Shown: positions 10,481 through 21,582, counted from the stretch's first letter. The stretch: 64,000 bases of DNA from Dendrolimus kikuchii (GCA_019925095.2 CM034413.1:1183001-1247000); one strand, 5' to 3'. Notes: a model not told the origin generated them from the letters alone. Made by a program: numbers and translations.

Positions 10481-11159
10481 AGTTTAACCCTTCTCGAGAC
10501 AGTACAGTAGCCCAGCTGATACGGGCTAGGAGTGCCAGCACAATGTGCTACCACCCCGAAAGTGATACGCTGTTCTTGGCGCCACTGAGCTTAAGAAGGC
10601 TCGCCGACTGGATAACACTGTTTATGGCCCTTTTTTATATCGCAGGGGGAATGCCTTTGGACACTATCCTCGGGCCCTTCGGTGGAAAGACCACAACGCA
10701 GGCATAAGGCCTGCATCGAGGGTGTGTGGGAAACTCAGCGAGCGGTTCTCTATGCTGGCTTCTAAAATGAAGCTGCCGCGAGAAACAGCCGCCGAACTAC
10801 TCACAAAGCTAAACCTGCACCCCATTTACCGCACTTTTACGAGGCGTCATAGGATCTAGTACAGAGTTACTGCACCGTGACGCCCCTATGTGCTGTAACT
10901 GGGCCATCCAGGGAAACAAAGTAACCCACTTCGTACAACAGGGGGAGGAAGTCCGCTGTCGCCCCTATGACGGTATGGGAGGAGGAGATGCGCGTAGACG
11001 AGCATTGTTGTCTCTCGTAAGGCCCAAATTAAGCTGCAGTAAGACTTTATAAATCCTTTTTTCTTTTGTTTGCATTTCATGCTCATTCTTAGAAACCATA
11101 AAGCATACAAGTTAATGATTCCAAGAACCAGTGGGCATGTTGCTAGGTTATTTTACAAA
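10481..11159. other. unassigned sequence, possibly an old transposon body
   Basis: It is less AT-rich than the flanks (10560-11000). One plus frame reads ETAAELLTKLNLHPIYRTFTR near 10780-10840 before a stop, which looks protein-derived, but I cannot name the family. No repeat of it occurs in this window. Confidence 0.35.
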
Positions 11160-11390
11160 TATATAAGGTCAGTCGGGGGATTGAGTTAGTTGTGTTTCAA
11201 CTGCGATCGAGGCGTTACTTTCGGAGCGAGTATCTTATAACAGCGGACTTTTGGATTTTTCTGCTTTACGGTTTTGTTTGTGTTATATTCGGTTGTATTT
11301 GTAACAACTGTAAATTACGTCTGTGTACTTCTAATAAAGTTCGTAATAATTCCAAGGGAATTTTAAATCACATCCCACAAATTCGTAACA
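11160..11390 (+). mobile_element. possible diverged LTR
   Basis: Its end (cttctaataaagttcg, then acatcccacaaattcgtaaca) parallels the 3' end of the solo LTR family (gttctaataaact, then cgagtcccgctaactcgtaaca). No start or target duplication could be fixed. Confidence 0.4.
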
Positions 11391-11937
11391 ATAACAGAAT
11401 TATTTTATATTGTTTTTATTAAAACTGTCCCGAAAATAGGATAAGTAAAATCGCTTTACACTTAATACTTGTACCACACGGTGATCCAGTGATTCGTAGT
11501 TATTCTAAGTAAAATTTGATATAAATTTTATTCTTCTCAGTGAATCCGTGTGACAGTTACCGTATTACCTATTGCCTCTTGATTTATGGCTTCTCAGTCT
11601 TGTCTTTGCAATGGAGTATCTGGGTCAGAACGGATTCTTCTTCGGCATAATATTATTTTCTCTTATTTCTCAAGATTTTTCAACATTTCTCCGTTATCTA
11701 TGTATGTAAAATTGGAGGTTTTTAAGGCCTTCTTCTAGGGCAGCGGCATGTTGGCAACACCAGCATAACGTAAAATTATTTATAAACTTGCAACACTCGT
11801 TGCATTTCTTTCTTCTTCCATTTTGTTTGTAGCTGAGTGCAGACGCATTCGTTATGTAAAAGTAATTTATTATAAGTTTTCACCACAGTCTGACTTCTAC
11901 ACCTACATCGACCAGGGTATCCTAACATAACGGAAAA
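11391..11937. other. spacer, no feature recognised
   Basis: AT-rich; nothing repeated or protein-like was found. Confidence 0.4.
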
Positions 11938-12199
11938 ACAATACAAACCACAGCCAGGTGGTTGAGTATTTGCCCGTCTGGATAGCCACCACCCCTGGTC
12001 TAGAGTATGTCGCCATAACAACCTTGAGTTGTGTTCCGGCATTAGTGACCAGGTTCCAATCTCCCTTAAGAGAGCAGCAGCGCATTTGTAGCACTTCTGG
12101 TGTTGCAAATGTCCATAGGCGATGGTAACCGCTTTCCATCAAGTGGGCCGTCTGCCTGTCTGCTGAACTCCTGCAATAAAAATAAAATAAAAAAAACAA
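11938..12199 (+). mobile_element. RepA copy, 5'-truncated
   Basis: It starts at accacagccaggtggtt and ends in an impure A tail (caataaaaataaaataaaaa). It is directly followed by a tSINE-1 piece in the same orientation. Confidence 0.85.
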
Positions 12200-12201
12200 A
12201 C

Positions 12202-12345
12202 TCAAAGGGCGCGGGTTCAAATCCTGACCGGAAAGCATGCATCACTTAGACAGTTTTCTGACCTAATGCACACATTGTTACAATTACCCCTGTTAGTGAA
12301 GGAAAAATGGTGATGAAACTTGCACATCCGCCAATCTGCATAGAA
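12202..12345 (+). mobile_element. tSINE-1 fragment with B box
   Basis: It begins inside the tRNA-like head (gggcgcgggttcaaatcctg, B box) and continues through cagttttctgacctaatgc to cttgcacatcc. The A box and 3' half are absent. Confidence 0.7.
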
Positions 12346-12590
12346 TAAGTTAATTGTTGTCTCTGTGTATTGTACGTTGTTATTAGGCGTCGATATTACA
12401 AAAGCTTTTGTTGTAAATGTGAATGGATTGCCTTTTATTCTTTTATAATATGACAAAACCCCATTGGTGTAGACACGGGTGCGCAATTTTTAAGGATTCC
12501 GGGAGTTTAGGCGACAGAGCACTTATCAAGAGGCGCCGCCGGCGGATTAGATGTGCGGCCATAGAATTAGCGGTTAAATATAATTATTAT

Positions 12591-12938
12591 CATACATACA
12601 TACATAACTTCACGCCAGTTCCCTTGCGGGGTAGGCACGAACAACAGAGCGCCATTTAGGCCCATTCTTACACACCTCACTTGCTTCTTTGACATTCATA
12701 ACTCTTGTCATGCACACTCGTCTGTTCTTAAGGCTCCTGACATCACCCTCCGCTAGTACACGATCAATTTGATCATGGAAGGTGTGTCGTGGCCTTCCAC
12801 GACTTCTGCATCCATCCACTTTTGCATTGTATATCTGTTTAGTCATTCTTTCATTATGCATTCTTTCCACATGCCCGAACCACCGGAGCATTCTTTTCCT
12901 TACCTTCACCCCGACACTCTCTTTCAGACCAACTCTCT
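12591..12938 (-). mobile_element. RTE-1 3' fragment
   Basis: The (CATA)n tail is at the left, the stop is directly inside, and the reading frame stays open for about 110 codons to the break at 12938 (caactctctttt). The variant NGPKW replaces NKPKW. Confidence 0.9.
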
Positions 12939-13012
12939 TTTTATTATTATCGTAGTAAAAAATTGGTATTGTGGAGACACCACCTCTATGAACTAAGCGC
13001 TTTGAGTCCACC

Positions 13013-13156
13013 TTCATTATGCGCACCGTAAAGGAGCGGAACTTACTACCCGAGTCTGTTTTTCCCCAAACCTACAGCCTGGGTGTCTTCAAGGCCCTTG
13101 TGAATAGGTACCTTCTATACAGTGATAAAAAAAATATCATTAATAATAATAACTAA
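13013..13156 (+). pseudogene. LINE C-terminus (Jockey/CR1-type)
   Basis: It translates as FIMRTVKERNLLPES, then VFPQTYSLGVFKALVNRYLL and a stop. The pattern R-T-x-x-x-W/R-N-x-L-P, V-F-P, Y-x-L-x-x-F-K-x-x-V-N-R-x-L is the very end of many Jockey- and CR1-type LINE proteins. A second, more broken copy lies at 49580-49735. The upstream part is missing. Confidence 0.6.
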
Positions 13157-13318
13157 TGTATTTGCCCTGCACTTACCTTTTTTTAATTAGATTAAAAAAT
13201 AATAATTATGTAACAACAATTCCTATAAACAACCTTATTCGATTTGAAATATTTACAGGAGTATACAATAATTAAAAAAAATAAAATGTAGAAACTATTA
13301 TAAACTACTACTATAAAC

Positions 13319-13436
13319 ATGACAAGAGCTATGAATGTCAAAGAAGCAAGTGAGGTGTGTAAGAATAAGCCTGAATGGCGCTCTGTTGTTCGTGCCTACC
13401 CCGCAAGGGAACTGGCGTGAAGTTATGTGTGTATGT
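13319..13436 (+). mobile_element. RTE-1 3' fragment, short
   Basis: Only the last ~36 codons (from MTRAMNVKEASEVCKNKPEW) with the stop and one tail unit remain. Confidence 0.9.
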
Positions 13437-14051
13437 AATTTACTTCGGTGTCGGTGGGGAGCGTTTCCAAAATACCGGCAGCATTTCCACATTGTTGAGC
13501 AACGTTGATGCGTTGCCCTAAATACAAGCAAGCCCTTTGGCCACGCCAGACTTTATATTTTTTACATTAAATACTTTATGGCGTCAAGGCCGCCTATTGT
13601 TTTAACTAAGACAATACTGTAATAGTGCATTCTTGTAATTGTTTATTTGATGAGCAATACCGTGACGCCATTATGCTGAGACTGAGGGCCCCTATTGGGA
13701 CAAAATTATATCACTTTAGTTTTTAAATATGTTAGCAATTATACAGTATCTATATAATTTGTCCTGAATTAAATTATTTTCTTTCTTTCTTTCTTTCAAT
13801 AAAGTGTTATCTATTCATCTCCTGTAATTTAGCCTGTTTAATGGCCCAACAGTATAAATAAGCGGCTTTATCTAAGGATTATCTCTTTAAGAATTACGCG
13901 TGTGTGCCCTTTGTTTGAACTGGCTTTTTTCAGCAAACAAACCGCCGGGATTTACTCGCCGGGTCTTGACTTTACGCGTTTAAAACCGGGATAAATGTGG
14001 AAAATGACGTTTTTTTCTTGTTTATTGAGGTGATGAGCCATGGAAAAGTTC
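13437..14051. other. spacer with a (TTTC)n run
   Basis: A short (TTTC)4-5 microsatellite lies at 13776-13797. At 13572-13595 the phrase gcgtcaaggccgcctattg is reminiscent of CR1-N but too short to call. Confidence 0.4.
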
Positions 14052-14302
14052 ACCTGGGCTAATAAAACTACGGTTTAACAGTTTTAAGCGCGGTAATTTA
14101 TTTGATTTTTTTTACTCCGGCATTTCGGCCACTTTTCAGTGGCCATGATCACGGAAGACAAAGTGTTAAAGTTTTTATTAATATTAATTTTAATTTTGTT
14201 TATGGTTATTATTTATTTATTTGCTCTATGGGAGTCTAATCTAATTTACCATCGCTTCGCAACATGTTATGGTTTGAAGAGAAGAAGCGGCGCAAGAAAC
14301 TT
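14052..14302 (-). mobile_element. Penelope-like element 3' end, broken by RepA
   Basis: It contains the terminal repeat (aaaactacggtttaacag), the hammerhead-like block at 14115-14156 (again with GTGATCA), and the hairpin module ending at gcgcaagaaact. RepA begins at 14305, so the rest of the PLE is lost or displaced. Confidence 0.85.
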
Positions 14303-14304
14303 TA

Positions 14305-14614
14305 ATCGTGCAGGAATGGAGAAAGAATACTATTTCCTGCGTTGGGGCGGCCTGTCGTAAGAGGCGACTTAACAACCCACAGCCAGGTGGTAGGGCATTT
14401 GCCCGACTGGATGGCTACCACCCCTGGTCTAAAGTATGTCGCCATAACAACCTTGAGTTGTGTTCCGGCATTAGTGACCAGGTTCCAATCTCCCTTAAGA
14501 GAGCAGCAGCGCATTTGTAGCAACTTTGCTGTTGCAAATGTCCATAGGCGATGGTAACCGCTTTCCATCAAGTGGGCCGTCTGCCTGTCTGCTGATCTCC
14601 TGCAATAAAAAAAT
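14305..14614 (+). mobile_element. RepA copy, full length
   Basis: From tcgtgcaggaatggag to the A-rich tail. It shares the caactttgctgttgc variant with the copies at 46552 and 47921. Confidence 0.9.
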
Positions 14615-15357
14615 AAATAAAAAAAAACACATTGAAATATTCGAAAATAAAAACAAAATGGCGACAGTCTATAAAAAATAGAGGTAATAAAAAAGCCTAA
14701 ATTCAGACATATTCTATGAAGCAACTAAACCTGTCACACCTCAGTGGACACGCAATTAACTTACAACCCAAACTTCAAGCCTGGTGGAAATTCCGAAAAG
14801 AAATACCTCCATTTCCCAAACTGCCCACAAACTATAATATACTTTGCAATTACGTGTATAAGGTTAGAATTCCTTTGAGGACAGCCGGTAAGTTACTTTT
14901 AGTGTTTTATTAAGCAATAAACTAGTCCGCCCTTGGCTCTATGCTAAAACAACGTGATTTTATATCGCGAAGGGTCTAAAGTGCCCTTTATGGCCCATGA
15001 CGATATTGCTGTTGGAGTTAAGGACAAGACTGCTCTTCGCAAAAATATATTCAATGTAGTGCTGGGTAGGACATGATTATAAAACGAGTTTGTAAGAGTA
15101 ACATGACATTTTGTACTGAATCAGTACAATGTACCACTTAAAATGAGGCGAGGACATTTGTACAGTTTGTACTGAGGCACTACATTTGAAGCGATGTGGC
15201 TGGTGAGGTGGTGAGCGTCGTTTCCTCATTTGTCCCGATCAAAACTTCTACTTCGAAAATGTTCATTAAGAATCGGATGTGATTGGCCTCGATCATCTCA
15301 TTTTACTAGCAGTCGTACTATGTCATGTCATGTTGTCCCTCTTTGTCATGTGAATAT
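14615..15357. other. spacer, no feature recognised
   Basis: An open frame at 14716-14913 has no resemblance to known proteins. Local echo repeats of 'tgtact' occur at 15110-15175. Nothing else is recognised. Confidence 0.4.
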
Positions 15358-15367
15358 CCGTAGAAGC

Positions 15368-15784
15368 CACGATCAACTGCCAGATCTCAAGACACTGTGA
15401 GCTCTTTCGGAGTGCAGCGGAACACAAACCAAATTGATTGATCATTTCTTTTTATTTTAACTCCCACCCATTTTAATATTATATACAATTATTAGAGCTA
15501 GGCATGTTTGCTGAAGAGTTTCTCGCGCCGCTTCTTCTCTTCAAACCAGAACGTGTTTCTAAGCGGTGGTAAATTAGATTAGGCTCCCATAGATTAAATA
15601 TAACCACAAACTAAATTAAAATGAACAAGTTGGCGGTATGCTAAATAAAATTTTAACAATACTCATTGACACTTGACATCTTTGTCTTCCGCAATTGCGG
15701 CTACTGAAAAGTGACCGAAACGACGGAATAATAAAAATCAAATAAATTACCGCGCTTAAAACCATTAAAACGTAGTTTTATTAG
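15368..15784 (+). mobile_element. Penelope-like element 3' end, with TSD
   Basis: It is flanked by ccgtagaagc (15358-15367 and 15785-15794). It starts within the last codons of the GIY-YIG frame, passes the hairpin module (about 15523-15570) and the hammerhead-like block (15687-15727), and ends in the terminal repeat. A simple 5'-truncated insertion. Confidence 0.9.
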
Positions 15785-16050
15785 CCGTAGAAGCGTTATT
15801 GTACTCTTTTAGTATAAGCTTCGTTCCGTCCTTCCTGCTACGTTTGAGGAATGCATCTTACATTTTCAAGTTTTAAGCCGTATCAGTACAAATGTATTTT
15901 GTACGGGACAAATGTACAGACACTCACGTGGACTACTCATCACTACTCTCCAAGATGTATCCGACAGTAAAACGATAAGTTGGCAATCTCGATGTTCACA
16001 GCTTTGAGTTTTGTCGTCGTCGTCGCCGTCTGCCTGTTTTTTTTTTTTTA

Positions 16051-16280
16051 TCGGCAGACAAACACACACATTGTATACCCCCAAATTAAGCAAGTTACGC
16101 TTGTGTTATGGGTAATATACAACGGACTACTCTGGGGCCGATTCCAGACACCCAGACCATAGTAAATAACGCAGAAAAACGTTTCCGAAATTTACTATAC
16201 CAGGAATCGAACCCGGAACCTCTGCGTTGCAGTGAGGTACGCCGGCAAAGGCTTAGCCCGCTCAACCACAGAGGCCGTCA
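16051..16280 (-). mobile_element. tSINE-2 copy
   Basis: The head is at the right. Read on the minus strand: gacggcctctgtggttgagc (A-box region), then a B box matching GGTTCGATTCC (seen here as ggaatcgaaccc). The tail end is at the left, reading tgtgtgtttgtctgccg on the minus strand. A T-run (16038-16048) adjoins the tail side. Confidence 0.85.
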
Positions 16281-16664
16281 CCAACCAGCTTCGCAAAAAT
16301 TGAACATATATTATAGGGCCTTACTTATAATCGTTTCTTAAATTTAAAGAAACTGCTCAGCAACTGATTAGTGAAAATCTTATCCATAAACTCCTGTTTA
16401 GTCGAATATTTTGGGTACAACCTGCGTTAATCATTCAAATTTCGTTTATCTGTGCTCGTCTTAGATAAACAACACGTAATCCGCGTTTATAAGCGAAAAA
16501 AAAGATTAGGGTCCGATTCTAATTCTCTTACTTAAGAGACGGCTAATCATTTCTTAACGAGATTATGATAATTAAGGCCGATAGTGTTTGTAGATAATGT
16601 TACTTGAAACTAGATGGCGGCACTGTAAAATACATCGCGCTATGGTGTGCATTTTATACGTGCA
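16281..16664. other. spacer, no feature recognised
   Basis: Nothing repeated in the window and no protein-like frame. Confidence 0.4.
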
Positions 16665-16879
16665 CTAGCTGTGCCCGCGGCGCCGTCCGCGTGGAATTTG
16701 TTTTCAAAGCCCCCCCCCGATTTTGAAACATTTTTCATTGCTGCTCCGCTCCTATTGGTCTTAGCGTGATGATATATAGCCTGAAACTGAAAGAATTTTT
16801 CAAATCAGACCAATAGTTCCTGAGATTAGCGCGTTGAAACAAACAAACAAACTCTTCAGCTTTATAATATTAGTATAGA
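16665..16879 (-). mobile_element. Helitron-like element, complete
   Basis: On the minus strand it starts TCTATACTAATATTATAAAG and ends CACAGCTAG, between A and T. The segments cgcgctaatctcaggaac and gattttgaaacattt are shared with 24858-25100 and 34876-35110. The 9-C run is private to this copy. Confidence 0.8.
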
Positions 16880-17012
16880 TGACACGGATGTATGATATTT
16901 TTGTCGTTGGCACTCACTGTAATTATTTATTTTTTTTAGATTTATATGTTTATAATTTTATTATATCGTATAGAAAATCCCCTCTCTCCCAGGACTCATA
17001 TACATCATATCT

Positions 17013-17247
17013 GACGGCCTCTGTGGTTGAGCGGGTTAAGCCTTTGCCGGCCTACCTCACTGCAACGCAGAGGTTCCGGGTTCGATTCCTGGTATAGTAA
17101 ATTTCGGAAACGTATTTTCTCCATTATTTACTATGGTCTGGGTGTCTGGGATCGGCCCCAGAGAAGTCCGTTGTATATTACCCATAACTCAAGCATAACT
17201 TGCTTAATTTGGGGATATACAATATGTGTGTTTGTGTGCCGATTATT
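17013..17247 (+). mobile_element. tSINE-2 copy, best preserved head
   Basis: It starts gacggcctctgtggttgagc. The A-box match is tggttgagcgg and the B-box match is ggttcgattcc about 40 bp later, the internal RNA polymerase III promoter of a tRNA-related SINE. The body includes tctgggatcggccccagag, an inverted repeat. It ends near gtgtgccgattatt before an (AT)n run. Confidence 0.85.
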
Positions 17248-17424
17248 AAAATATATATATATATATTTCGCGAGATTTCGCTTATAAAATAAATAAAAAA
17301 TAAATAAATACATATAGGTAGATAGAATATTTGTAAAATTATTGAACTATTTGTTTTTATTACCACAATAATATAATTATTTATTAATAATATAATGTGT
17401 AGTTTGCCATGACGTCGCTATAGG

Positions 17425-17625
17425 TTCAAGCGGAAGACCAGCGTTGGTCTAATAGACCGACATTCTTGCTGAGCTTGATCCTATTTTTCGGTCATAATAT
17501 ATATCTTCTGATTTTTGTGGTTGTTTCCTCTTCTTTTATTGTGCTTTATTTATCATTTCAAATGTGTTTGTTTCACTTGTATATATCCTGAAAATAAACC
17601 TGTTTTCTTTCTTTCATTCTAGATA
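17425..17625 (+). repeat. RepS, LINE 3' untranslated region-like
   Basis: A segment with ggcggaagaccagcg-type sequence, then tgctgagcttgatcctattt, ending aataaacctgttttctttc. A related piece is at 55050-55135. The AATAAA near its end and its family recurrence suggest a LINE 3' terminus. The family is unassigned. Confidence 0.45.
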
Positions 17626-17869
17626 TTGTTTAGTTAAGTATTTTTGTGAATCATACGCCTTAAGAAGCCTTGCTCCAGTTAACCGTTTACGAGCTGTTAG
17701 CGTATCCGGGCGCTCTGTCATCTCATAGATATTACCTCATACGGGATTTTGTGCTTACTCTACGCCCACTTTGTGCTCCTAATACTCGCATTCCTTACAT
17801 TAAAGTCTTATAACACCAGGGTGTGTTATGAGTTACGTTTTTTTCCTGAAAGAATAATAATAATAATAA

Positions 17870-18100
17870 TCGACAGACAAACACACATATTGTATATCCC
17901 CAAATTAAGCAAGTTACGCTTGTGTTGTGGGTAATATACAACGGACTACTCTGGGGCCGATCTCAGACGCCCAGACCATAGTAAATAACGGAGAAAATAC
18001 GTTTCCGAAATTTACTATACCGGGAATCGAACCCGGAACCTCTGTGTCGCAGTGAGGTATGCCGGTAAAGGCTTAGCCCGCTCAACCACAGAGGCCGTCA
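17870..18100 (-). mobile_element. tSINE-2 copy
   Basis: It is nearly colinear with 16051-16280, with the head at the right ending gaggccgtca. It is preceded by an (ATA)n run. Confidence 0.85.
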
Positions 18101-18169
18101 AAGAAAGAAAAAGGTTTATTTGTCAAAGGCGGCACACATTATAATATAGTAAGTGAATGGAGCAAAACA

Positions 18170-18438
18170 TTTCCTCTCGTAAGAGGCGACCAAACAACCC
18201 ACAGCCAGATGGTAGGGCATTTGCCCGACTGGATGGCTACCACCCCTGCTCTAGAGTACGCCGCCATAACAACCTTGATTGTGTTCCTGCATTAGTGACC
18301 AGGTTCCAGTCTCCCTTGAGAGAGCAGCAGCGCATTTGTAGCCCCTTTGGTGTTGCAAATGTCCATAGGCGATGGTAACCGCTTCCCATCAAGTGGGCCG
18401 TCTGCCTGTCTGCTGAACTCCTGCAATAAAAAAAAAAT
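18170..18438 (+). mobile_element. RepA copy, 5'-truncated
   Basis: It begins in cctctcgtaagaggcgac and ends with a 10-A tail. Two short internal losses (ttgattgtg) are private. Confidence 0.85.
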
Positions 18439-18501
18439 GAACCAAAGAGGTTGCCACTCAGTATATTGCATGTGTTTATATTTTCTATTTAAATTCACTT
18501 G

Positions 18502-18606
18502 TTATGAATGTCAAAGAAGCAAGTGAGGTGTGTAAGAATAAGCCTGAATGGCGCTCTGTTGTTCGTGCCTACCCCACAAGGGAACTGGCGTGAAGTTATG
18601 TATGTA
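18502..18606 (+). mobile_element. RTE-1 3' fragment, short
   Basis: Only the last ~31 codons, the stop and one to two TATG units. aaattcacttgt occurs on both sides (18490 and 18606), a likely target duplication. Confidence 0.9.
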
Positions 18607-18725
18607 AATTCACTTGTGTATGTATGATTAGAATTTAACAAAATAAAATTACATATAATCAAATACAATGCAAGAAAACTTAACTTATTTGTATTGTATT
18701 CTACTCACAGTCCCTCAAGACTATA

Positions 18726-18890
18726 AGTAGAATACTGAGCCCAGATCACCGTCTTCTATGGGTAAGGTGCCCAAAAGGCTGGCTACGTTTCCTCGCTGGA
18801 TCGCCATACTGATCCGTTGGCCGAGGTAAGCACCAGCCCTCTGATCACCTGAAGAGTCAATGAGTCGTTTCGATAACATTTTATTAATTT
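18726..18890 (-). pseudogene. retroelement C-terminal domain remnant
   Basis: On the minus strand: [18 protein letters not shown], then [17 protein letters not shown] and a stop. It aligns with the larger remnant at 54165-54640 (RLVDLSRDHTAGVYFAQR, RGNAASLLGTFP). I recall such C-termini from arthropod retroelement proteins but cannot name the clade. Confidence 0.55.
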
Positions 18891-18939
18891 AATGTCTTAT
18901 TTTATTATCGATAGTAGCTCTATGTTAAGTACATAAAAC

Positions 18940-19542
18940 ACATAACATAGCCCGGGTTGTCTGGAAGAGATCGCTCTAAATCAGTGGTTCCCAAACTTAT
19001 TTTGTATACTGCCCATTTCGAGAATAAATTGTTTTTTAGCGCCCCCATTTTTTCACCTACTTAAAAACCACTATAACGTCAAATGAAATTAATTGATTAT
19101 TGTGAGCTATATTAGCGGAGAACGGAGCGACCGATTGACATGATTTTATTTCATTTATTCAATAAAACAGGACAGATATATGAACTACGCGGAGAGAAAT
19201 ATCGAACCAAGTTTGAGCAGTCTCTTAACTAATATTAGTTGATGTTCACAGTTGTAGTCGAGACTCGAGAGTTCAGTCGGTGTCTAAGAGTCCTCCTAGC
19301 TAGATGAAATTACAAATCGCCCAAGCCTCTACACAACGCCCATTATTATTTTCTGTGTCTCTTACCGCCCCCGTTTTGGCCTGCAGCGCCCACAAGGGGG
19401 CGTTATCGTCCACTTTGGGAAAGGATGCTTTAAAGCGATAAGGCCGCCCATTGCTCCTACTTTTACTATATAATGCGACTAATGTAAATGGTATACTTCA
19501 TGTGTATGTGGTGAACAATAAAGTGAATGAATGAATAAATGA
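18940..19542 (+). mobile_element. CR1-N LINE 3' end, split by a hAT element
   Basis: The left piece reads gggttgtctggaagagatcg; the right piece continues aagcgataaggccgcccatt. It ends in a tail of tgaatgaatgaataaatgaa. Removing 18981-19426 restores the family order. Confidence 0.7.
18981..19426. mobile_element. hAT-type miniature element
   Basis: The left end reads CAGTGGTTCCCAAACTT, the classic hAT terminus; the right end (cactttgggaaaggat) is its imperfect inverse. It is flanked by an 8-bp duplication with one mismatch (gctctaaa 18973-18980, gctttaaa 19427-19434). Both termini have adjoining 'gcgcccc' blocks. It is about 446 bp with no open frame, so non-autonomous. Confidence 0.8.
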
Positions 19543-19545
19543 ATA

Positions 19546-19735
19546 TGTTTTATTGTGTTTTAAAGATACAGTTAACAGAAATAAAATTTTCCAATACAAT
19601 AGGCGGTCTTATCGCTATCAGCGATTTCTTCCAGACAACCTTTGTATGGACAAATTTTTTTATAAGAACAGAGGTATGTTGCATTATTCTCACTACCGAA
19701 TCAGTCTCTTATGAATATATACATACATGATATAA
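19546..19735 (-). mobile_element. CR1-N LINE 3' end, tail-to-tail with its neighbour
   Basis: The signature ataggcggtcttatcgctat and cttccagacaacc lie at 19600-19640 in the opposite orientation to 18940-19542. The two copies meet at their tails. Confidence 0.6.
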
Positions 19736-19823
19736 TATACATACATTAATAAACATATAAAAAATATACTAATACGATATATGTAAATAAAATATTATAA
19801 AATACACTTACATAAATAAATAT

Positions 19824-20306
19824 ACATACATACATAACTTCACGCCAGTTCCCTTGCGGGGTAGGCACGAACAACAGAGTGCCATTTAGGCTTATTCTTA
19901 CACACCTCACTTGCCTCTTTGACATTCATAACTCCTGTCATGCACGCTCGTCTGTTCTTAAGGCTCCTGACATCACCTTCTGCTAGTACACGATCAATTT
20001 GATCATGGAAGGTGTGTCGTGGCCTTCCACGACTTCTGCATCCATCCACTTTTGCATTGTATATCTGTTTAGTCATTCTTTCATCATGCATTCTTCCCAC
20101 ATGCCCGACCCACCGGAGCATTCCTTTCCTTACCTTCACCCCGACACTCTCTTTCAGACCAACTCTCTTTCTGACTTCGGTATTACGAACGCGGTCCGCG
20201 AGCGTCACTCCGCAGATTTTGCGCAGTGCTCGCATCTCGACCGCGTTTACTCTACTTTCATGCTCTCTCTTCCATACCCAACTCTCGCTTCCATACGTGA
20301 GCGTAA
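19824..20306 (-). mobile_element. RTE-1 3' fragment, long
   Basis: The frame is open on the minus strand from the TYGSESWVW region to the stop (about 150 codons), with the (CATA)n tail at the left. A point change gives W for F in LRWVGH. One of the better preserved copies. Confidence 0.92.
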
Positions 20307-20388
20307 ATAAATATAAAACTAGAAAAATATGACAATAACTGCTGCATCTAAAGTGCATGCAGTGTATTCTATTCTATATATGACACAA

Positions 20389-20775
20389 GTAGAACTAGTT
20401 TTATTAATTATAATGATTATTATTTATCAAAATTGGGTCGTTTTAGTCTTACGCCAAAAAGACAGCTTTGCACTGAAAATCAGCGTTGTGTCGGATATAA
20501 TTCCGGCACAACAATATGCTGAGTGCTAGTTAACCTTGTTTGCTGAAATGCGGCGTACAAATCCTCAAAATGTGTTCTTAGTAAAACTACGTTTTAACAG
20601 TTTTAAGCGCGGTAATTTTATTTGATTTTGGTTTTTCCGACTTTAAAACGTAGTTTTATTATGTATACAAGTCGCGAAAACTTAAGAAAATACTATGTGT
20701 TCTTAGTATAATAATCTATAAGGAATGTAATTACGACGCTTTTTCTTTAAATAAAGTTTTTATTTCTTTATAAAA
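20389..20775 (+). mobile_element. RepG copy, split by a mini-PLE
   Basis: It contains the family hairpin (gtgtcggatataattccggcac, given here only as its two arms gtgtcgga and tccggcac) and ends aaataaagtttttatttc. It is interrupted at 20584-20695. The outer stem has decayed compared with 33284-33350. Confidence 0.7.
20584..20695. mobile_element. 112-bp PLE made of two inverted termini
   Basis: A 13-bp duplication tgtgttcttagta flanks it (20571-20583 and 20696-20708). The left part is the terminal repeat down to ggtttttccgac. It is joined directly to the inverted terminus tttaaaacgtagttttatta, then gtcgcgaaaacttaagaaaa. No body remains. Confidence 0.85.
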
Positions 20776-20794
20776 TACATATATTGATTATTAT

Positions 20795-21093
20795 AATTTT
20801 TTTTTTATTGCAGGAGTTCAGCAGACAGGCAGACGGCCCACTTGGTGGAAAGCGGTTACCATCGCCTATGGACATTTGCAACACCAAAGGTGCTACAAAT
20901 GCGCTGCTGCTCTCTTAAAGGAGACTGGAACCTGGTCACTAATGCCGGAACACAACACAAGGTTGTTATGGCGGCATACTCTAGACCAGGGAGCAAATAC
21001 ACTACCACCTGGCTGTGGGTTGTTTAGTCGCCTCTTACGACAGGCCGCCGGGCCGCAGGAAATTGTATTCTTTCTCCGTTCCTGCACGGATAA
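20795..21093 (-). mobile_element. RepA copy, near full length
   Basis: From an 11-T run to cctgcacggata. The central gtggtagccatccagtcg block is deleted (joined as gaccagggagcaaatac). Confidence 0.9.
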
Positions 21094-21125
21094 AATGAAT
21101 AATAGCCCATTAACATTTCACTGTT

Positions 21126-21330
21126 AGGCTCGGGCCTCCTACTATTGGGATTTGTCATAGGTTACCTCGATGTGCAAGGTTTCACCACGATGCTTTCCTT
21201 CACTGTTGTTAGCACGTGATAATTGCTTATCATTAGGTCAGAAAACTGCCTAAGTGAGTAAGCAGTGCATTCGTGCCGGCCAGGATTCGAACTCGAGCCC
21301 TTTGAGTTAGGGACGCTTGCGCTATCCGGA
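21126..21330 (-). mobile_element. tSINE-1 copy, 3' end truncated
   Basis: The head at the right keeps the B box (ggattcgaac) and part of the A-box region (gcgctatcc). The left end stops at ctcgggcctcctac. Confidence 0.75.
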
Positions 21331-21582
21331 GACGCAGGTATGCGCATGACTTCCCACCCTGAACAATACCGCTTCGGGGGGCCTTTAGTCCTTCATAAAA
21401 AGCGCGGGGCACATGGGAGGTGGGTGGTTTTAGTGGGTAGTGGGTGTTGCCCGTGCAACTTCTCTTAGTCTCCACACAAGCTGGCTTGATTAGTGTTCGG
21501 ATTGCCCCTTGTCAAAGGGGAAAGCCCTCATGATCAACTATGGCTTATTTTTAAGATCATTGCTTTTTTTATATTAGATTTT

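Noticed and set aside
14716..14913. 65-codon plus frame as an exon
   Set aside because: It begins in AT-rich spacer, shows no domain, and no repeat or splice context supports it.
20795..21093. RepA open frames on both strands as conserved small proteins
   Set aside because: The frames recur only because copies are young. Start and stop vary, both strands are equally open, and many copies carry deletions that are not multiples of three.
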